The notes under the pieces were generated by a model, which searched no databases, was not told where the DNA came from, and worked only from the letters and a program-made list of their open reading frames with translations. Below, one piece after another: positions 23,718 through 32,815 of a stretch of DNA of 64,000 bases. Every line of letters starts with the position of its first letter. The stretch's first letter is position 1. The translations under genes and the position numbers were made by a program. The DNA comes from Candidatus Eiseniibacteriota bacterium (GTDB taxonomy: Bacteria > Eisenbacteria > RBG-16-71-46): positions 1-64,000 of the forward strand of contig JANYBS010000222.1 in the NCBI GenBank assembly GCA_025360715.1, in the 5' to 3' direction.

Positions 23718-25648
23718 AGCGCTTGCTGCTCGCCTGCCTGCTCCAGTTCACCCTCAGCGTGGTGCTCAGCGTGGCCCTCATCACGCCGGCCCGTGCTCAG
23801 GACGCGACTGCGCCGCCGCCCGATGCGACGACGCTGCTCAAAGTGAGCGCTGCGCCCGTGACGCTCCACGCTGCCAGCAGCGCGGGGGCGACGCTCAAGC
23901 TCGTGCTCGCGCCGGGCTGGCATGTGTACGCGAATCCGCCGTCGGGCGAATACAACATCCCTGTGAAGGCCTCGCTCACGTCCGCGATGGGTGTGAGCGC
24001 CGGCGCGCCGCGCTATCCGGTGGGCAAGGACGTGAAGCTGCCCAGCGACGACAAGGCCACGCGCGTGTACGACGGCGCGTTCGAGATCACGCTGCCGCTG
24101 CAGGCGCTCGCCAGCGCGACCAACGGCACGCACACACTCAAGGGCAAGGTGTCGTTCCAGTCGTGCAACGACCAGGTCTGCTTGCCGCCTGCCAGCGTCG
24201 CGTACACGGTGGACGTGACGGTAGAGGGCGGAGCCGCGCCGGGCGCGCTCGCCGCGAACGACACGGCCTCGCATGCCTCGGCGGACTCCGCGGCGTCGCC
24301 GCGCGCACCGGCCGACTCGGCGGCGTCCACGGGCCAGGGGTTCATGACCGCGCCGCCGGCCGTCGGTGCCGGCGCCGGTTCTCAGGCAAAAGATGACGCG
24401 ATCGGCCAGCTCGAGGGCGCGCTGCGCTCGGCCGGACTGGGCGCGATCGTGGGCGTCTTCCACGGCACGTTCGGCTTCGTACTGCTGCTGTTCCTGGGCG
24501 GCATCGCGCTCAACCTCACGCCCTGCGTGTTCCCGATGCTCGGGATCACCGTGAGCATCTTCGGCGCGCGCCGCAAGGAGGCGCTCCCCAAGGTGATCGC
24601 CAACGCGCTCGCCTATGTGCTGGGCATCAGCGTCATGTACACGCTGCTCGGTGTGGTCGCGGCGCTCACGGGCGGCCTGTTCGGCTCTGCGTTGCAGAAC
24701 CCACTCGTGAGCATCGGCCTGGGCGTGCTGTTCATCGTACTGTCGCTGTCGATGTTCGGCGTGTACGAGATGCAAGCGCCGGGCTGGATGCTCGACCGGT
24801 TGGGCGGAGCGAATACGGCTTCGATCGCGGGTGTCTTCCTGTCCGGGCTCGCAGTGGGCGTGGTCGCGGCGCCGTGCATCGGGCCCATCGTGCTCGCCGT
24901 GCTGGCGATCATCGCGCAGCGCGCCAATGTGGGCTTCGGCATGACCACCATGTTCACGATGTCGATCGGCCTGGGGTTCCCGTATCTCTTCCTGGCCGTG
25001 TTCTCGAACCTGCTCCAATCACTGCCGCGCTCGGGTGAGTGGATGGACTGGGTCAAGAAGGTCTTCGGCGTGATCCTGGCGTCGTGGGGCCTGAACTACA
25101 TCCTCGTCGGACTGCTGCCGCACTTCGCGCACTGGGTACTGCCGACCACGCTGGTGCTGGGCGGGTTGTATCTCGGCTTCATGGAGAAGAGCGCGAACCG
25201 CGTCGCGGCCTTCAGGCTATTCAAGCGTATCGGCGGTACGCTCGCGGTGGTTGCCGGCGTTCTGATGAGCCTGAGCCTGGTGCGCGCCTCGCACGTCGAA
25301 CTCGCGTTCCGCCCCTACAGCGACAGCGCGCTCAAGGCGAGCCTTGCGTCGGGGCACGGCGTGATGCTCGATTTCTCGGCCGAGTGGTGCGCCGCCTGCC
25401 ACGAACTCGAGCAGGCGACGTTCCCGGACCCCGCCGTGCGCGCGGCCGCCGCGAACATCGACGCCTATCGCGTGGACCTGACGCACTTCGATTCGCCGGA
25501 AGCCGACTCGTGGCGCCAGAAGTACGCCATCAAGGGCCTGCCCACGATCGTGTTCCTCAGACCCGACGGCACCGAAGCCCCCGGCACGCGCGTGACCGGC
25601 TTCATGCCGCCAGCCGAATTCGTGAAGGTGATCGAGAAGGCGAAGTAG
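23714..25648 (+). CDS. dsbD: thiol:disulfide interchange protein DsbD
   Basis: The 644-residue protein passes electrons from cytoplasmic thioredoxin to the periplasm. All three modules and all six redox cysteines are visible: the periplasmic alpha domain with [10 protein letters not shown] after a signal peptide, the eight-helix membrane domain with [10 protein letters not shown] and [10 protein letters not shown], and the C-terminal thioredoxin-like gamma domain with [11 protein letters not shown] low-complexity Ala/Ser/Asp linker (near residues 180-220) joins the alpha domain to the membrane part. The ATG at 23714 overlaps the upstream stop (ATGA). Likely clients are cytochrome c maturation and disulfide isomerases; this window encodes a CxxCH protein at 58-60.8 kb. 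Confidence 0.94.
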   Translation: MKRLLLACLLQFTLSVVLSVALITPARAQDATAPPPDATTLLKVSAAPVTLHAASSAGATLKLVLAPGWHVYANPPSGEYNIPVKASLTSAMGVSAGAPRYPVGKDVKLPSDDKATRVYDGAFEITLPLQALASATNGTHTLKGKVSFQSCNDQVCLPPASVAYTVDVTVEGGAAPGALAANDTASHASADSAASPRAPADSAASTGQGFMTAPPAVGAGAGSQAKDDAIGQLEGALRSAGLGAIVGVFHGTFGFVLLLFLGGIALNLTPCVFPMLGITVSIFGARRKEALPKVIANALAYVLGISVMYTLLGVVAALTGGLFGSALQNPLVSIGLGVLFIVLSLSMFGVYEMQAPGWMLDRLGGANTASIAGVFLSGLAVGVVAAPCIGPIVLAVLAIIAQRANVGFGMTTMFTMSIGLGFPYLFLAVFSNLLQSLPRSGEWMDWVKKVFGVILASWGLNYILVGLLPHFAHWVLPTTLVLGGLYLGFMEKSANRVAAFRLFKRIGGTLAVVAGVLMSLSLVRASHVELAFRPYSDSALKASLASGHGVMLDFSAEWCAACHELEQATFPDPAVRAAAANIDAYRVDLTHFDSPEADSWRQKYAIKGLPTIVFLRPDGTEAPGTRVTGFMPPAEFVKVIEKAK

Positions 25649-25670
25649 GCCATCCACTGGCGAAAAGAAT

Positions 25671-25706
25671 CGGGCGGGGACTTGCGATCACGCAGGTCCC
25701 CGCCCG
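25671..25706. terminator. bidirectional terminator
   Basis: CGGGCGGGGAC (25671-25681) pairs with GTCCCCGCCCG (25696-25706), extended inward by TGCG/CGCA around an ATCA loop. It sits between dsbD and the convergent S46 peptidase gene; the T-tract is weak on both sides. Confidence 0.75.
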
Positions 25707-25723
25707 TTGCGATTCGAACAGGA

Positions 25724-27805
25724 TCACTTCGCTGCCGCCGTCAGTTCGTCCGCCAGCGACTGCATGTCGTAGACCTTGCGCAGCACCATGAGGATCGCCC
25801 GCGAGTCCACGTTCACGCACCGCGCCTGCGCGTCGGAGTAACCGAACGTCCATAGGAAGGACTGGATGTTCCCGTCGAACACCAGGCCCACATAGCGGCC
25901 ATCGCGGTCGATCACCGGGCTGCCCGAGTTGCCGCCGATGATGTCGCACGTGTTCACGAAGTCGAGCGACGTCGATAGGTCGATCGACTTCTCGGCGGCG
26001 CGCATGCGCTTGGGCAAGTCGTAGGGCGACTGGAAGTCGAACCCGTTCGCACGGTTGAACAGGCCATAGAACGTCGTATGCCACGGCACCGTGCTGTTCA
26101 GCTGCGCGTAGCCCGCGTTGCGGCCGTACGACAGCCGCAGCGTTCCAGTGGCGTCCGGATACAGATCGTGACCCGAAAGCGCGAAACGCGCGCGCGCGAT
26201 GCGGGCACCTTCGAGTGTCTCGACGCTCTCGATCTCGTCTTCGAAGCGCTTGCGCTCCGCGCGGTAGGGCGCATCGATCGCGCGCGCCCAGACGATCATG
26301 GGGTCCTTCGACGCCGCGACGGCTGCGGCGCCGCCGTCGAGCAGCGCTTTACGCGCGCTCACGTCCATCAACGCGGTGCCTGCGAACAGGGCATGCGCGG
26401 CGGACTTGGCGTCGGCGCCGCTCAGCGACACCTTGGCGAAGTCGTCATCGGCATGAAGCGAATCCACCCATGTCTGGAAGCGCTGGGCGAGCAGCATCTC
26501 CTCAAGGTCGGCGTGGATCGGCGCGGGCGAGAGCAGCTGGAAGCGCTGTGTGTTGAGGTTGCTGTCCTGGTACTCGCGGAAACGCTGCTCGTTCGGCTTG
26601 GCCATCTCGGCCGTCATGCGCACGATGCCGGTGGCGATGTCGGCCAGGCGCGACACGCGGCCGAACTCGTGCAGCTGGCGCGAGCGGCCGAACGTGCGAT
26701 TAAGCGGCTGCACCGTGTCGAGGTGCGTCCACGCATCGCTGTAAGCCGCCAGCTTGGGATCGGCCGCGACCGTGGCGCGCAGCGTGCGTTCGCGGGCCGC
26801 GTACGCCGCCAGGTACGCGGGGTCGCGCAGCAGCTCCAGGAAACCGCGCTCGCGCTTGAGGTTGTTCTCCAGCCCGCGCAGCAGTCCGCTTGCCTGACGC
26901 GCCTGCTCCGCGCCCTGCTGGGCGAACGTGTGCAGAGCGTCCACGCGCTGCTCCTGCAGCCGGATCGCGAGCGGCCGCTGCACGTCGCGCTCGTACTCGA
27001 GCTGCGTCACCGTGCGCTGGCGGTTCGTGCGGCCCGGATGGCCGACCACGATCGCCAGGTCGTTCGCCTTGGGCCCGCTCAGGCTCCACGCGAGGAAGTC
27101 GGTCGAGTGCAGCGGCGCACCGTTCTCGTACACGCGGAAGAACGCGAAATCGAGGTCGTGGCGCGGGTACGAGAAGTTGTCGAGGTCGCCGCCGAAGAAC
27201 GCCTCGCGCTCTTCCGGTGCGCAGACCAGGCGCACGTCCTTGTAGGTGCGATAGCCGTACAGCCATTCTTCGCCACCCTGATAGAGCGTGACGGGCTCCA
27301 TCTTGAGACCGGTGCGCTTGCTCGCTGCCGCCTGCAGCTTGGCGATGGCCGCCTTGCGCTGGACGTTCTGCTGCACCGGTGGCGCCTTGGGATCGATCGC
27401 GGCCTGCACGTCGGCGGTGATGTCGGACAACGATTGGAGCACCTTGAGCTCAAGGTCGGGGCAGGGCATCTCCTCGGCATGCGTATGCGCGAAAAAGCCG
27501 TCGTGCTGATAGTCGTGCTCGGCGCTCGACATCTTTTGTAACTGATTGAGCGCCACGTGATGATTGGTGAGCACCAGGCCGTCAGCCGAGACGAACGCGC
27601 CTGAGCCGCCGCCGAAGTTCACGCAGCTGTGCATCACGTGCATGCGCCACTCGATCGACGGCGTGAACCCATACGCATTCTGCATGGCCTCGAGCGGCGG
27701 ATGATCGAACGTCCACATGCCTTCGTCGGCGCGCAGTGCGGCGGGGGTCAAGACAAAGAGCAGCGCGAACGCGATCGTGGCGAGCCGGGGGATCAGGCGG
27801 TGCAT
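25724..27805 (-). CDS. S46-family dipeptidyl-peptidase (DPP7-like)
   Basis: The 693-residue serine exopeptidase has a signal peptide (ending ALRADEG) and the S46 signatures: DEGMWTFDHPP at the mature N-terminus, the catalytic His in LVLTNHHVALNQLQ (residues 82-83 region), Asp in RHDLDFAFFRVYENG, and Ser627 in IGGNSGSPVIDRDG. The residue 18 after the nucleophile is Gly (VFDGN). In characterised enzymes this position is Gly in DPP7, which prefers hydrophobic P1 residues, and Arg in DPP11, which prefers Asp/Glu. A DPP7-like specificity is therefore inferred. The protein removes dipeptides in the periplasm, consistent with peptide-based nutrition. The start codon is the ATG at 27805. Confidence 0.93.
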   Translation of the reverse strand: MHRLIPRLATIAFALLFVLTPAALRADEGMWTFDHPPLEAMQNAYGFTPSIEWRMHVMHSCVNFGGGSGAFVSADGLVLTNHHVALNQLQKMSSAEHDYQHDGFFAHTHAEEMPCPDLELKVLQSLSDITADVQAAIDPKAPPVQQNVQRKAAIAKLQAAASKRTGLKMEPVTLYQGGEEWLYGYRTYKDVRLVCAPEEREAFFGGDLDNFSYPRHDLDFAFFRVYENGAPLHSTDFLAWSLSGPKANDLAIVVGHPGRTNRQRTVTQLEYERDVQRPLAIRLQEQRVDALHTFAQQGAEQARQASGLLRGLENNLKRERGFLELLRDPAYLAAYAARERTLRATVAADPKLAAYSDAWTHLDTVQPLNRTFGRSRQLHEFGRVSRLADIATGIVRMTAEMAKPNEQRFREYQDSNLNTQRFQLLSPAPIHADLEEMLLAQRFQTWVDSLHADDDFAKVSLSGADAKSAAHALFAGTALMDVSARKALLDGGAAAVAASKDPMIVWARAIDAPYRAERKRFEDEIESVETLEGARIARARFALSGHDLYPDATGTLRLSYGRNAGYAQLNSTVPWHTTFYGLFNRANGFDFQSPYDLPKRMRAAEKSIDLSTSLDFVNTCDIIGGNSGSPVIDRDGRYVGLVFDGNIQSFLWTFGYSDAQARCVNVDSRAILMVLRKVYDMQSLADELTAAAK

Positions 27806-27867
27806 GTGCGGCCTTCCTGCTGCCGATGCCGCGGCAGTGCGGGGTCCCGCGCGCGGGGCCGGTGAAG

Positions 27868-27900
27868 CGAAGCCGGAGCGATGTCATCGCCCCGGCTTCG
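27868..27900. terminator. terminator-like hairpin
   Basis: CGAAGCCGG (27868-27876) pairs with CCGGCTTCG (27892-27900), and inner GCGA/TCGC pairs extend the stem. It follows the minus-strand beta-barrel gene and precedes the S46 gene. There is no strong T-tract. Confidence 0.55.
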
Positions 27901-27933
27901 GAGTAGTCGTGAAGCTGGCAAAGCAAGTGAGCG

Positions 27934-28428
27934 TCAGTGCAGCCGGAAGCTCCAGCCGGCGAGCGCCTTGAAGTCGGGACCGTCGCCGAAACCCAGCTTG
28001 AGCTCGGTGAAGAAGCGGCTGCCGGTCTTGGTGGGTACGTCGGCGCCCACGATGAAGTGACCGCCCGCGCGCGTCACGCTGTTGTCGACGCCAGGGCCCA
28101 GGTGGTCGAACGAGAAGAAGTGGATGCCCACCCCAGCACCTGCGTACGGCTGCCAGCGCTGGCCCTGGAGGTGGAAGCGGTAGTGCAGGTCGCCATTCAC
28201 CGAGATGAGCGTGGTGTTGTCGCCCAGCCCCAAGTCGACGCTCGGGACGAAATCAACATCGGGAGCCACGTCGACGATCTCGAGGTGGCCGCCGATCACG
28301 ATCTGGCTGGGTCCGCTGCTGAAGCCGAAGTGCGGGCCGAAGTCGGTGAAGGCGCCGGCGTGGGCCGCGGCTGGGGCGCCGGCCAGCAGGGTCAGCGCAA
28401 AGAGTGCAACGACGAACTTACGCATCAT
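27934..28428 (-). CDS. small outer-membrane beta-barrel protein
   Basis: The 164-residue protein has a signal peptide (MMRKFVVALFALTLLAGAPAAAHA) and a short barrel-type body with strands such as QIVIGGHLEIVDV, TTLISVNGDLHYRFHL, WQPYAGAGVGIHFFSF and SRFFTELKLGFG. It resembles the eight-stranded OmpX/OmpW-like proteins used to model envelope barrels, without a specific family hit. Two ATGs stand side by side (28428 and 28425); AAAGGA lies just upstream of the first. It is divergent from the aspartic protease gene. Confidence 0.72.
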   Translation of the reverse strand: MMRKFVVALFALTLLAGAPAAAHAGAFTDFGPHFGFSSGPSQIVIGGHLEIVDVAPDVDFVPSVDLGLGDNTTLISVNGDLHYRFHLQGQRWQPYAGAGVGIHFFSFDHLGPGVDNSVTRAGGHFIVGADVPTKTGSRFFTELKLGFGDGPDFKALAGWSFRLH

Positions 28429-28603
28429 GCGAAGTCCTTTCGGTGAGGGGCGGGGAACGCATCGAGAGCGATGATTAGCACGCCACATGAACGCGGCGCA
28501 ATGCTTGCCGGGCGCGGGGTCCGGGAACCGCAAATCATGGCCCAAGAGCCCTTGCGGGGGTATCCTTAAAAGGAGTCGCTTGTCCATCGCTCCCGGAGGT
28601 CGG

Positions 28604-30505
28604 ATGCCGTTGCCTTCCCCGCGCCGCGCGCTCGCCGCGGTCGTGGCCGTGTGTGCTGCTGTCTGCCTGATGCCCCATGCCGCGCATGCAGCGATCACGC
28701 CCGAGGCCGCCAAGATCGTGGCGCGCTATCTCGAGGTCACGGGTGGCGCCGCGGCGTTCGCGGCGGAGTCCACAAGCTACACGCACGCCAAGGTCCTGGG
28801 CTTCGGCTTCGTCGGCACTTACCAGTCCTGGGCGGCGCGTCCTTCGCGCCAATACAGCCGCACGGCGCTCGGGCCATTCGAGCTGGCCGAGGGCGATGAT
28901 GGCCGGACGCCGTGGCGCACCGATCCCACGACCGGGCGCATCGTGAAGCTCGCCGACCAGGACCTGCAGGATGCCCGCGAGTCCAACTGGTTCGGCCTGG
29001 AGCGCTGGGCTGATGCCGACCAAGGCGGCGGCGGGGTCGAGCTCTCGGGCGCCGAGCGCGACTCGGGCGGCCTCTGCACGGTCCTCGCGGTCAGAGCGCC
29101 GGGCACCGACAAGCCGCGGCGCCTGTGGTTCCTCGATGCGAGCGGTTTGCTCGTGCGCGAAGAGGCGCCCCGCGACAACGGTACCGTGCTCACCACGTTC
29201 TCGGCCTGGCGCAAGATCGCTGGCCGCTTGCGGCCGATGCACACGCGCACGGGTATCTCGTCGATGCCGGCGAACGTGCTCACGCAAGAAGTCGATTCGA
29301 TCGCCGTGAATATCCCGGTGACCGGCGTGGCGTTCTCCATGCCTGACACCGCGCACGCGAACGCGCTTGCGTGGCTCAAGACGGCAGGCACGGCGACGCT
29401 GCCGTTCGAGTACCGCGCCCGTCACGTGTGGCTCCGCGCGTCGATTGCCGGTTCACCGCCAGAAGACTTCCTCTTCGACACCGGCGCGAGCGTGACGGTT
29501 CTCGACAGCACGTTCGCCGCTGCGCACGGCATCCGCACCGAGGGCTACATGCAGGCCGCCGGCGCAGGCGCGTCGGGCAGCGCGTCGTTCACCACGCTGC
29601 CGGCATTGCGAATCGCGGGTGCCGATGGCGATGGCGTGGAGTTGCGCGACCTCAAGGTCGCGGTCATGAGCGTGAACCCGCAGTTCTCGCGGTACTTCTG
29701 GCGGAACATGGCGGGCGTGATCGGCTACGACGTCATCAGCCGCTTCACCACCGAGATCGACTACGACCAAAGCCGGCTGGTGCTGCACGACCCGGCTCAG
29801 TGGCGCTACCACGGAACGCCGCCGGCGGTGGCCATGGTCATGAACGGCACCGTGCCGGCGGTCCGCGGCGCGGTCGACGGGCTCGACGGGCTCTTCCGAT
29901 TGGACGTCGGTAGCAGCTCCACCGTTGACGTGCACACGCCGTTCGTGTCGGCGCATGGCCTGGAGAAGCAGCTGCGCCACCCGATCGAGGTTTCGGGCGC
30001 TGGTTTCGGCGGCGAGTTCTCGAGCCTGCTTGGGCGGCTCTCTCGCATGTCGCTGGGCGGCCGCACGTGGGACGCGCCGATGGTGATCCTCTCGCGCGCG
30101 CGTGAAGGCGCTTTCGCGAGCGATGAGTTCGCCGGCAATGTAGGCAACCGCACGCTCGAGCGGTTCAAGGTGACGCTCGACTACGAGCACCGCGAGGTCG
30201 CGCTCGACCCGGGCGCGCGCTTCCACCAGCGCGACACGTTCACGCGCAGCGGTGCGTTGCTCGGCTGGTTCGGTGATCACATCGAGGCGCTCTCGGTGCT
30301 GCCGCACTCGCCGGCGGAACGCGCGGGCCTGCGTGAGGGTGATCGCGTCGTGAGCGTGGGCGACAAGCCGGCGCTCGAGATGGGTCTCACGGCGGTGGAG
30401 CAACTGCTCGACGACGGCCGCGAAGGCAGCACGGTCACGGTCCAGGTGTTGCGCGATGGCGCGAAGAAGACGCTGCGCGTGAAGGTGCAGGAGATGCTGC
30501 CATGA
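28604..30505 (+). CDS. secreted retropepsin-like aspartic protease with PDZ domain
   Basis: The 633-residue product has a signal peptide (ending HAAHA). The first 230 residues form a beta-rich region reminiscent of outer-membrane lipoprotein carriers. A retroviral-type aspartic protease domain follows: FLFDTGASVTVLDS with Asp292, and a second half with RLDVGSSSTVDV at Asp434, where the usual DTG is changed to DVG. A C-terminal PDZ domain (SVLPHSPAERAGLREGDRVVSVGDKP) ends the protein. Proteins of this layout are common in GC-rich FCB-type genomes; substrates are unknown. GGAGG lies 4 bp before the ATG at 28604. The stop overlaps the next gene as ATGA. Confidence 0.87.
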   Translation: MPLPSPRRALAAVVAVCAAVCLMPHAAHAAITPEAAKIVARYLEVTGGAAAFAAESTSYTHAKVLGFGFVGTYQSWAARPSRQYSRTALGPFELAEGDDGRTPWRTDPTTGRIVKLADQDLQDARESNWFGLERWADADQGGGGVELSGAERDSGGLCTVLAVRAPGTDKPRRLWFLDASGLLVREEAPRDNGTVLTTFSAWRKIAGRLRPMHTRTGISSMPANVLTQEVDSIAVNIPVTGVAFSMPDTAHANALAWLKTAGTATLPFEYRARHVWLRASIAGSPPEDFLFDTGASVTVLDSTFAAAHGIRTEGYMQAAGAGASGSASFTTLPALRIAGADGDGVELRDLKVAVMSVNPQFSRYFWRNMAGVIGYDVISRFTTEIDYDQSRLVLHDPAQWRYHGTPPAVAMVMNGTVPAVRGAVDGLDGLFRLDVGSSSTVDVHTPFVSAHGLEKQLRHPIEVSGAGFGGEFSSLLGRLSRMSLGGRTWDAPMVILSRAREGAFASDEFAGNVGNRTLERFKVTLDYEHREVALDPGARFHQRDTFTRSGALLGWFGDHIEALSVLPHSPAERAGLREGDRVVSVGDKPALEMGLTAVEQLLDDGREGSTVTVQVLRDGAKKTLRVKVQEMLP

Positions 30506-32745
30506 CGCATTCGCGCATCGCGCGCCACGCCGCGCTGTTCATGCTCCCCCTGCTCGTGTTCGCGAGCGCGCTGCTCCCGGGCTGCGCCAAGACCGGCTAC
30601 AAAGGCCTGCTGCCCGAGAACCAGCGCCCGACCGTGCGCGTGACGCAGGCGCCGGCCAGTACCACCGTGCCGTATTTCTATGCTTACGAGGTGCGGTGGA
30701 GCGGCTTCGACGCCGACGGCCAGGTGGACCACTACCTGTACTGCGTGGACCCGCCGACGCTAGCGCAGGCCGAGACGGCGTGGGTGAAGACCAACGATAA
30801 CCGCCACACGTTCCTGTTCCAGTCCGAGACCCTGGATTCCGCGAAGGCGGTGACCAGTCACGGCTATCACACGTTCGTGGTGAAGGCCGTCGACGATAAG
30901 GGCCTCGCCTCGGCGCCGGTGTCGCGCTCGTTCACGTCGTTCACCGTGGCGCCGACCGTGCAGATCACGGCGCCGGTGCTGAATCATCTCTTCACGCCCA
31001 CGTTCGGGCCGTCGTTCCGGCTCACGTGGTCGGGCACGGATCCCGACGGCCGCACGCGCACCAAGCCGATCAAGTACAAGTACAAGGTGTTCGCAAGCGA
31101 TGGGCAGGACTTCGACTTCCTGACCATGCTGGTCAATCCCGATTCGTTGCGCCGCCGCTATGCCCCGAACTTCGCCGGCTGGGATTCGCTGGGCGGCGAT
31201 ACGACGTCGGTGAGCCTGCGCGACTTGCTGCCGAAGAAGAACTACATCGCCGTCGTCGTCGCATTCGATGAGGTCGGCGCGTACTCGCCGGTCTTCAACT
31301 ACGACACCAATATGCTCTATTTCAGCGTCGACTACGCTGGCAAGCTCGGCCCGACGATGAGCGTGTACAACGAGTCCTTCTTCTATCAGGCCGCTGGCGG
31401 CAGTTTCTCGCTCGATGCCAATTCGTGGGTGCGCACCGAGGCGCCCGCCGATCAGCCCATCACATTCAATTGGTCGGCCAAGCCACAGGCGGGCGGATTC
31501 ATCACCGGCTTCCGCTGGCGCGTCGACGGCGATGTGGCGGATGAGACGGCGCGTACGAGCGAGGACAACGACATCTACCACTGGAGCCAGTGGCAGATCG
31601 GTCAGACGAGCACCAAATTGCCGCCATTCTCACCGCCACCGGGCCGGTCGTCGGAGTCCCACTTCTTCTACATCGAAGGCCGCGACGACAACATGCAGAT
31701 CAGCATCGTCGTCGTGCAGTTCACAGCGGTGCGCGCGGCGTTCGACCGCGAACTCCTGGTGATCAAGGACTCGCGCTTCGCGCCGGACAAGATCGTGGGC
31801 GGCAAGATCGACCGGCCCCGAGGTGTGTGGCCGACCGCCGCAGAACTCGACACGTTCTTCTTCGCCGTGGGCGGCAAGCCGTGGAAGTCGTATCCCACCG
31901 GCACGCTGAGTCCCCCCGGAGTATTCCAAGGCTATGATTTCGACACGCTCGGCGGCCGCTTCCAGTCGAACGGGCTCTTCACGCTCCAACAGCTTGGGCA
32001 CTACCGCCATATCGTCTGGTATGCCGATCAGTCGGCAGCGCAACAGTTGAATCCGCCGGACTATCCGCGCGACCCGACCACATCATTGCACGGCATGTCG
32101 TATCAGGGCGTCTCGAATCCACTCGCGACGTGGGTGAAACAGGGCGGCAAGCTCTGGCTGTTCGGCGGCGGTGTGGCGTACAGCCTGCAGCGCGAATGGG
32201 AGAAGCCGGGCACGAACGGATCCGTGTTCTCGAACGCCGATGGCGAGTTGGTGCCGGGCCGCTTCATGTACGACCTGGCGCACTGGCGCAGCGAGATCAC
32301 CGTGGGCGTCACCGCGCAGGCTCATAAGAACCCGGCGCTCGCAGCCACTTGGCCGGGCGCGCCGGACTACACGCAACTGCCCGATGTGTTATTCGAGCAT
32401 GATCCGGCAGTGGATCCGTACCAGACCTACGCGCCGAATCGCACGAACCCGTCGGACTACTACCAGACCACTTTCACGACCGACGCGATCACCAAGGCGA
32501 ACGACCTGCTCGAACCGCTGCCGAACGGCGGTACGACGGTGCCGCTCGATACACTCTATCTGTCGACCGGTGGCCTGATCGGCTCGGACAAGCCCATCAT
32601 GACGATCTATCACGGCGGCGAGTGCCCGCCGCTGGTCTACTCCGGCTTCCCGCTCTGGTACTTCCGCCGTGACCAGCAGATCACGATCGTCGACGTCGTG
32701 CTGCAGGGCCTGTGGGGTCTGCCAAGGCGGCCGGTGGCGCGGTGA
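30502..32745 (+). CDS. large lipoprotein with Ig/fibronectin-like repeats
   Basis: The 747-residue protein begins with a lipoprotein signal peptide whose lipobox is LLPGC (Cys28). After it come two segments with the pattern of fibronectin-III/Ig-like modules (VRWSGFDADGQVDHYLYCVD, LTWSGTDPDGRTRTKPIKYKYKV). The second half has few familiar features (GVWPTAAELDTFFFAVGGK, KLWLFGGGVAYSLQ). It is probably anchored to the outer membrane and surface-exposed, with a carbohydrate- or protein-binding role. The ATG overlaps the stop of the aspartic protease (ATGA), so the two are co-produced; the lipoprotein may be a partner or target of that protease. Confidence 0.75.
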   Translation: MTHSRIARHAALFMLPLLVFASALLPGCAKTGYKGLLPENQRPTVRVTQAPASTTVPYFYAYEVRWSGFDADGQVDHYLYCVDPPTLAQAETAWVKTNDNRHTFLFQSETLDSAKAVTSHGYHTFVVKAVDDKGLASAPVSRSFTSFTVAPTVQITAPVLNHLFTPTFGPSFRLTWSGTDPDGRTRTKPIKYKYKVFASDGQDFDFLTMLVNPDSLRRRYAPNFAGWDSLGGDTTSVSLRDLLPKKNYIAVVVAFDEVGAYSPVFNYDTNMLYFSVDYAGKLGPTMSVYNESFFYQAAGGSFSLDANSWVRTEAPADQPITFNWSAKPQAGGFITGFRWRVDGDVADETARTSEDNDIYHWSQWQIGQTSTKLPPFSPPPGRSSESHFFYIEGRDDNMQISIVVVQFTAVRAAFDRELLVIKDSRFAPDKIVGGKIDRPRGVWPTAAELDTFFFAVGGKPWKSYPTGTLSPPGVFQGYDFDTLGGRFQSNGLFTLQQLGHYRHIVWYADQSAAQQLNPPDYPRDPTTSLHGMSYQGVSNPLATWVKQGGKLWLFGGGVAYSLQREWEKPGTNGSVFSNADGELVPGRFMYDLAHWRSEITVGVTAQAHKNPALAATWPGAPDYTQLPDVLFEHDPAVDPYQTYAPNRTNPSDYYQTTFTTDAITKANDLLEPLPNGGTTVPLDTLYLSTGGLIGSDKPIMTIYHGGECPPLVYSGFPLWYFRRDQQITIVDVVLQGLWGLPRRPVAR

Positions 32746-32760
32746 ACGATTCGTCCGGCA

Positions 32761-32807
32761 AACGAAGGCCCCGCGACGAGCGCTCGTCGCGGGGCCTCTT
32801 CGTTGCC
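32761..32807. terminator. strong bidirectional terminator
   Basis: A near-perfect palindrome has CCCCGCGACGAGC on one side and GCTCGTCGCGGGG on the other, extended by AACGAAG and CTTCGTT. It ends the lipoprotein gene and the convergent coiled-coil gene. Confidence 0.85.
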
Positions 32808-32815
32808 GGCTGCGC

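Noticed and set aside
26078-27541. 487-residue plus-strand ORF opposite the S46 peptidase
   Set aside because: Shadow frame; the peptidase has a signal peptide, catalytic triad and full family length.
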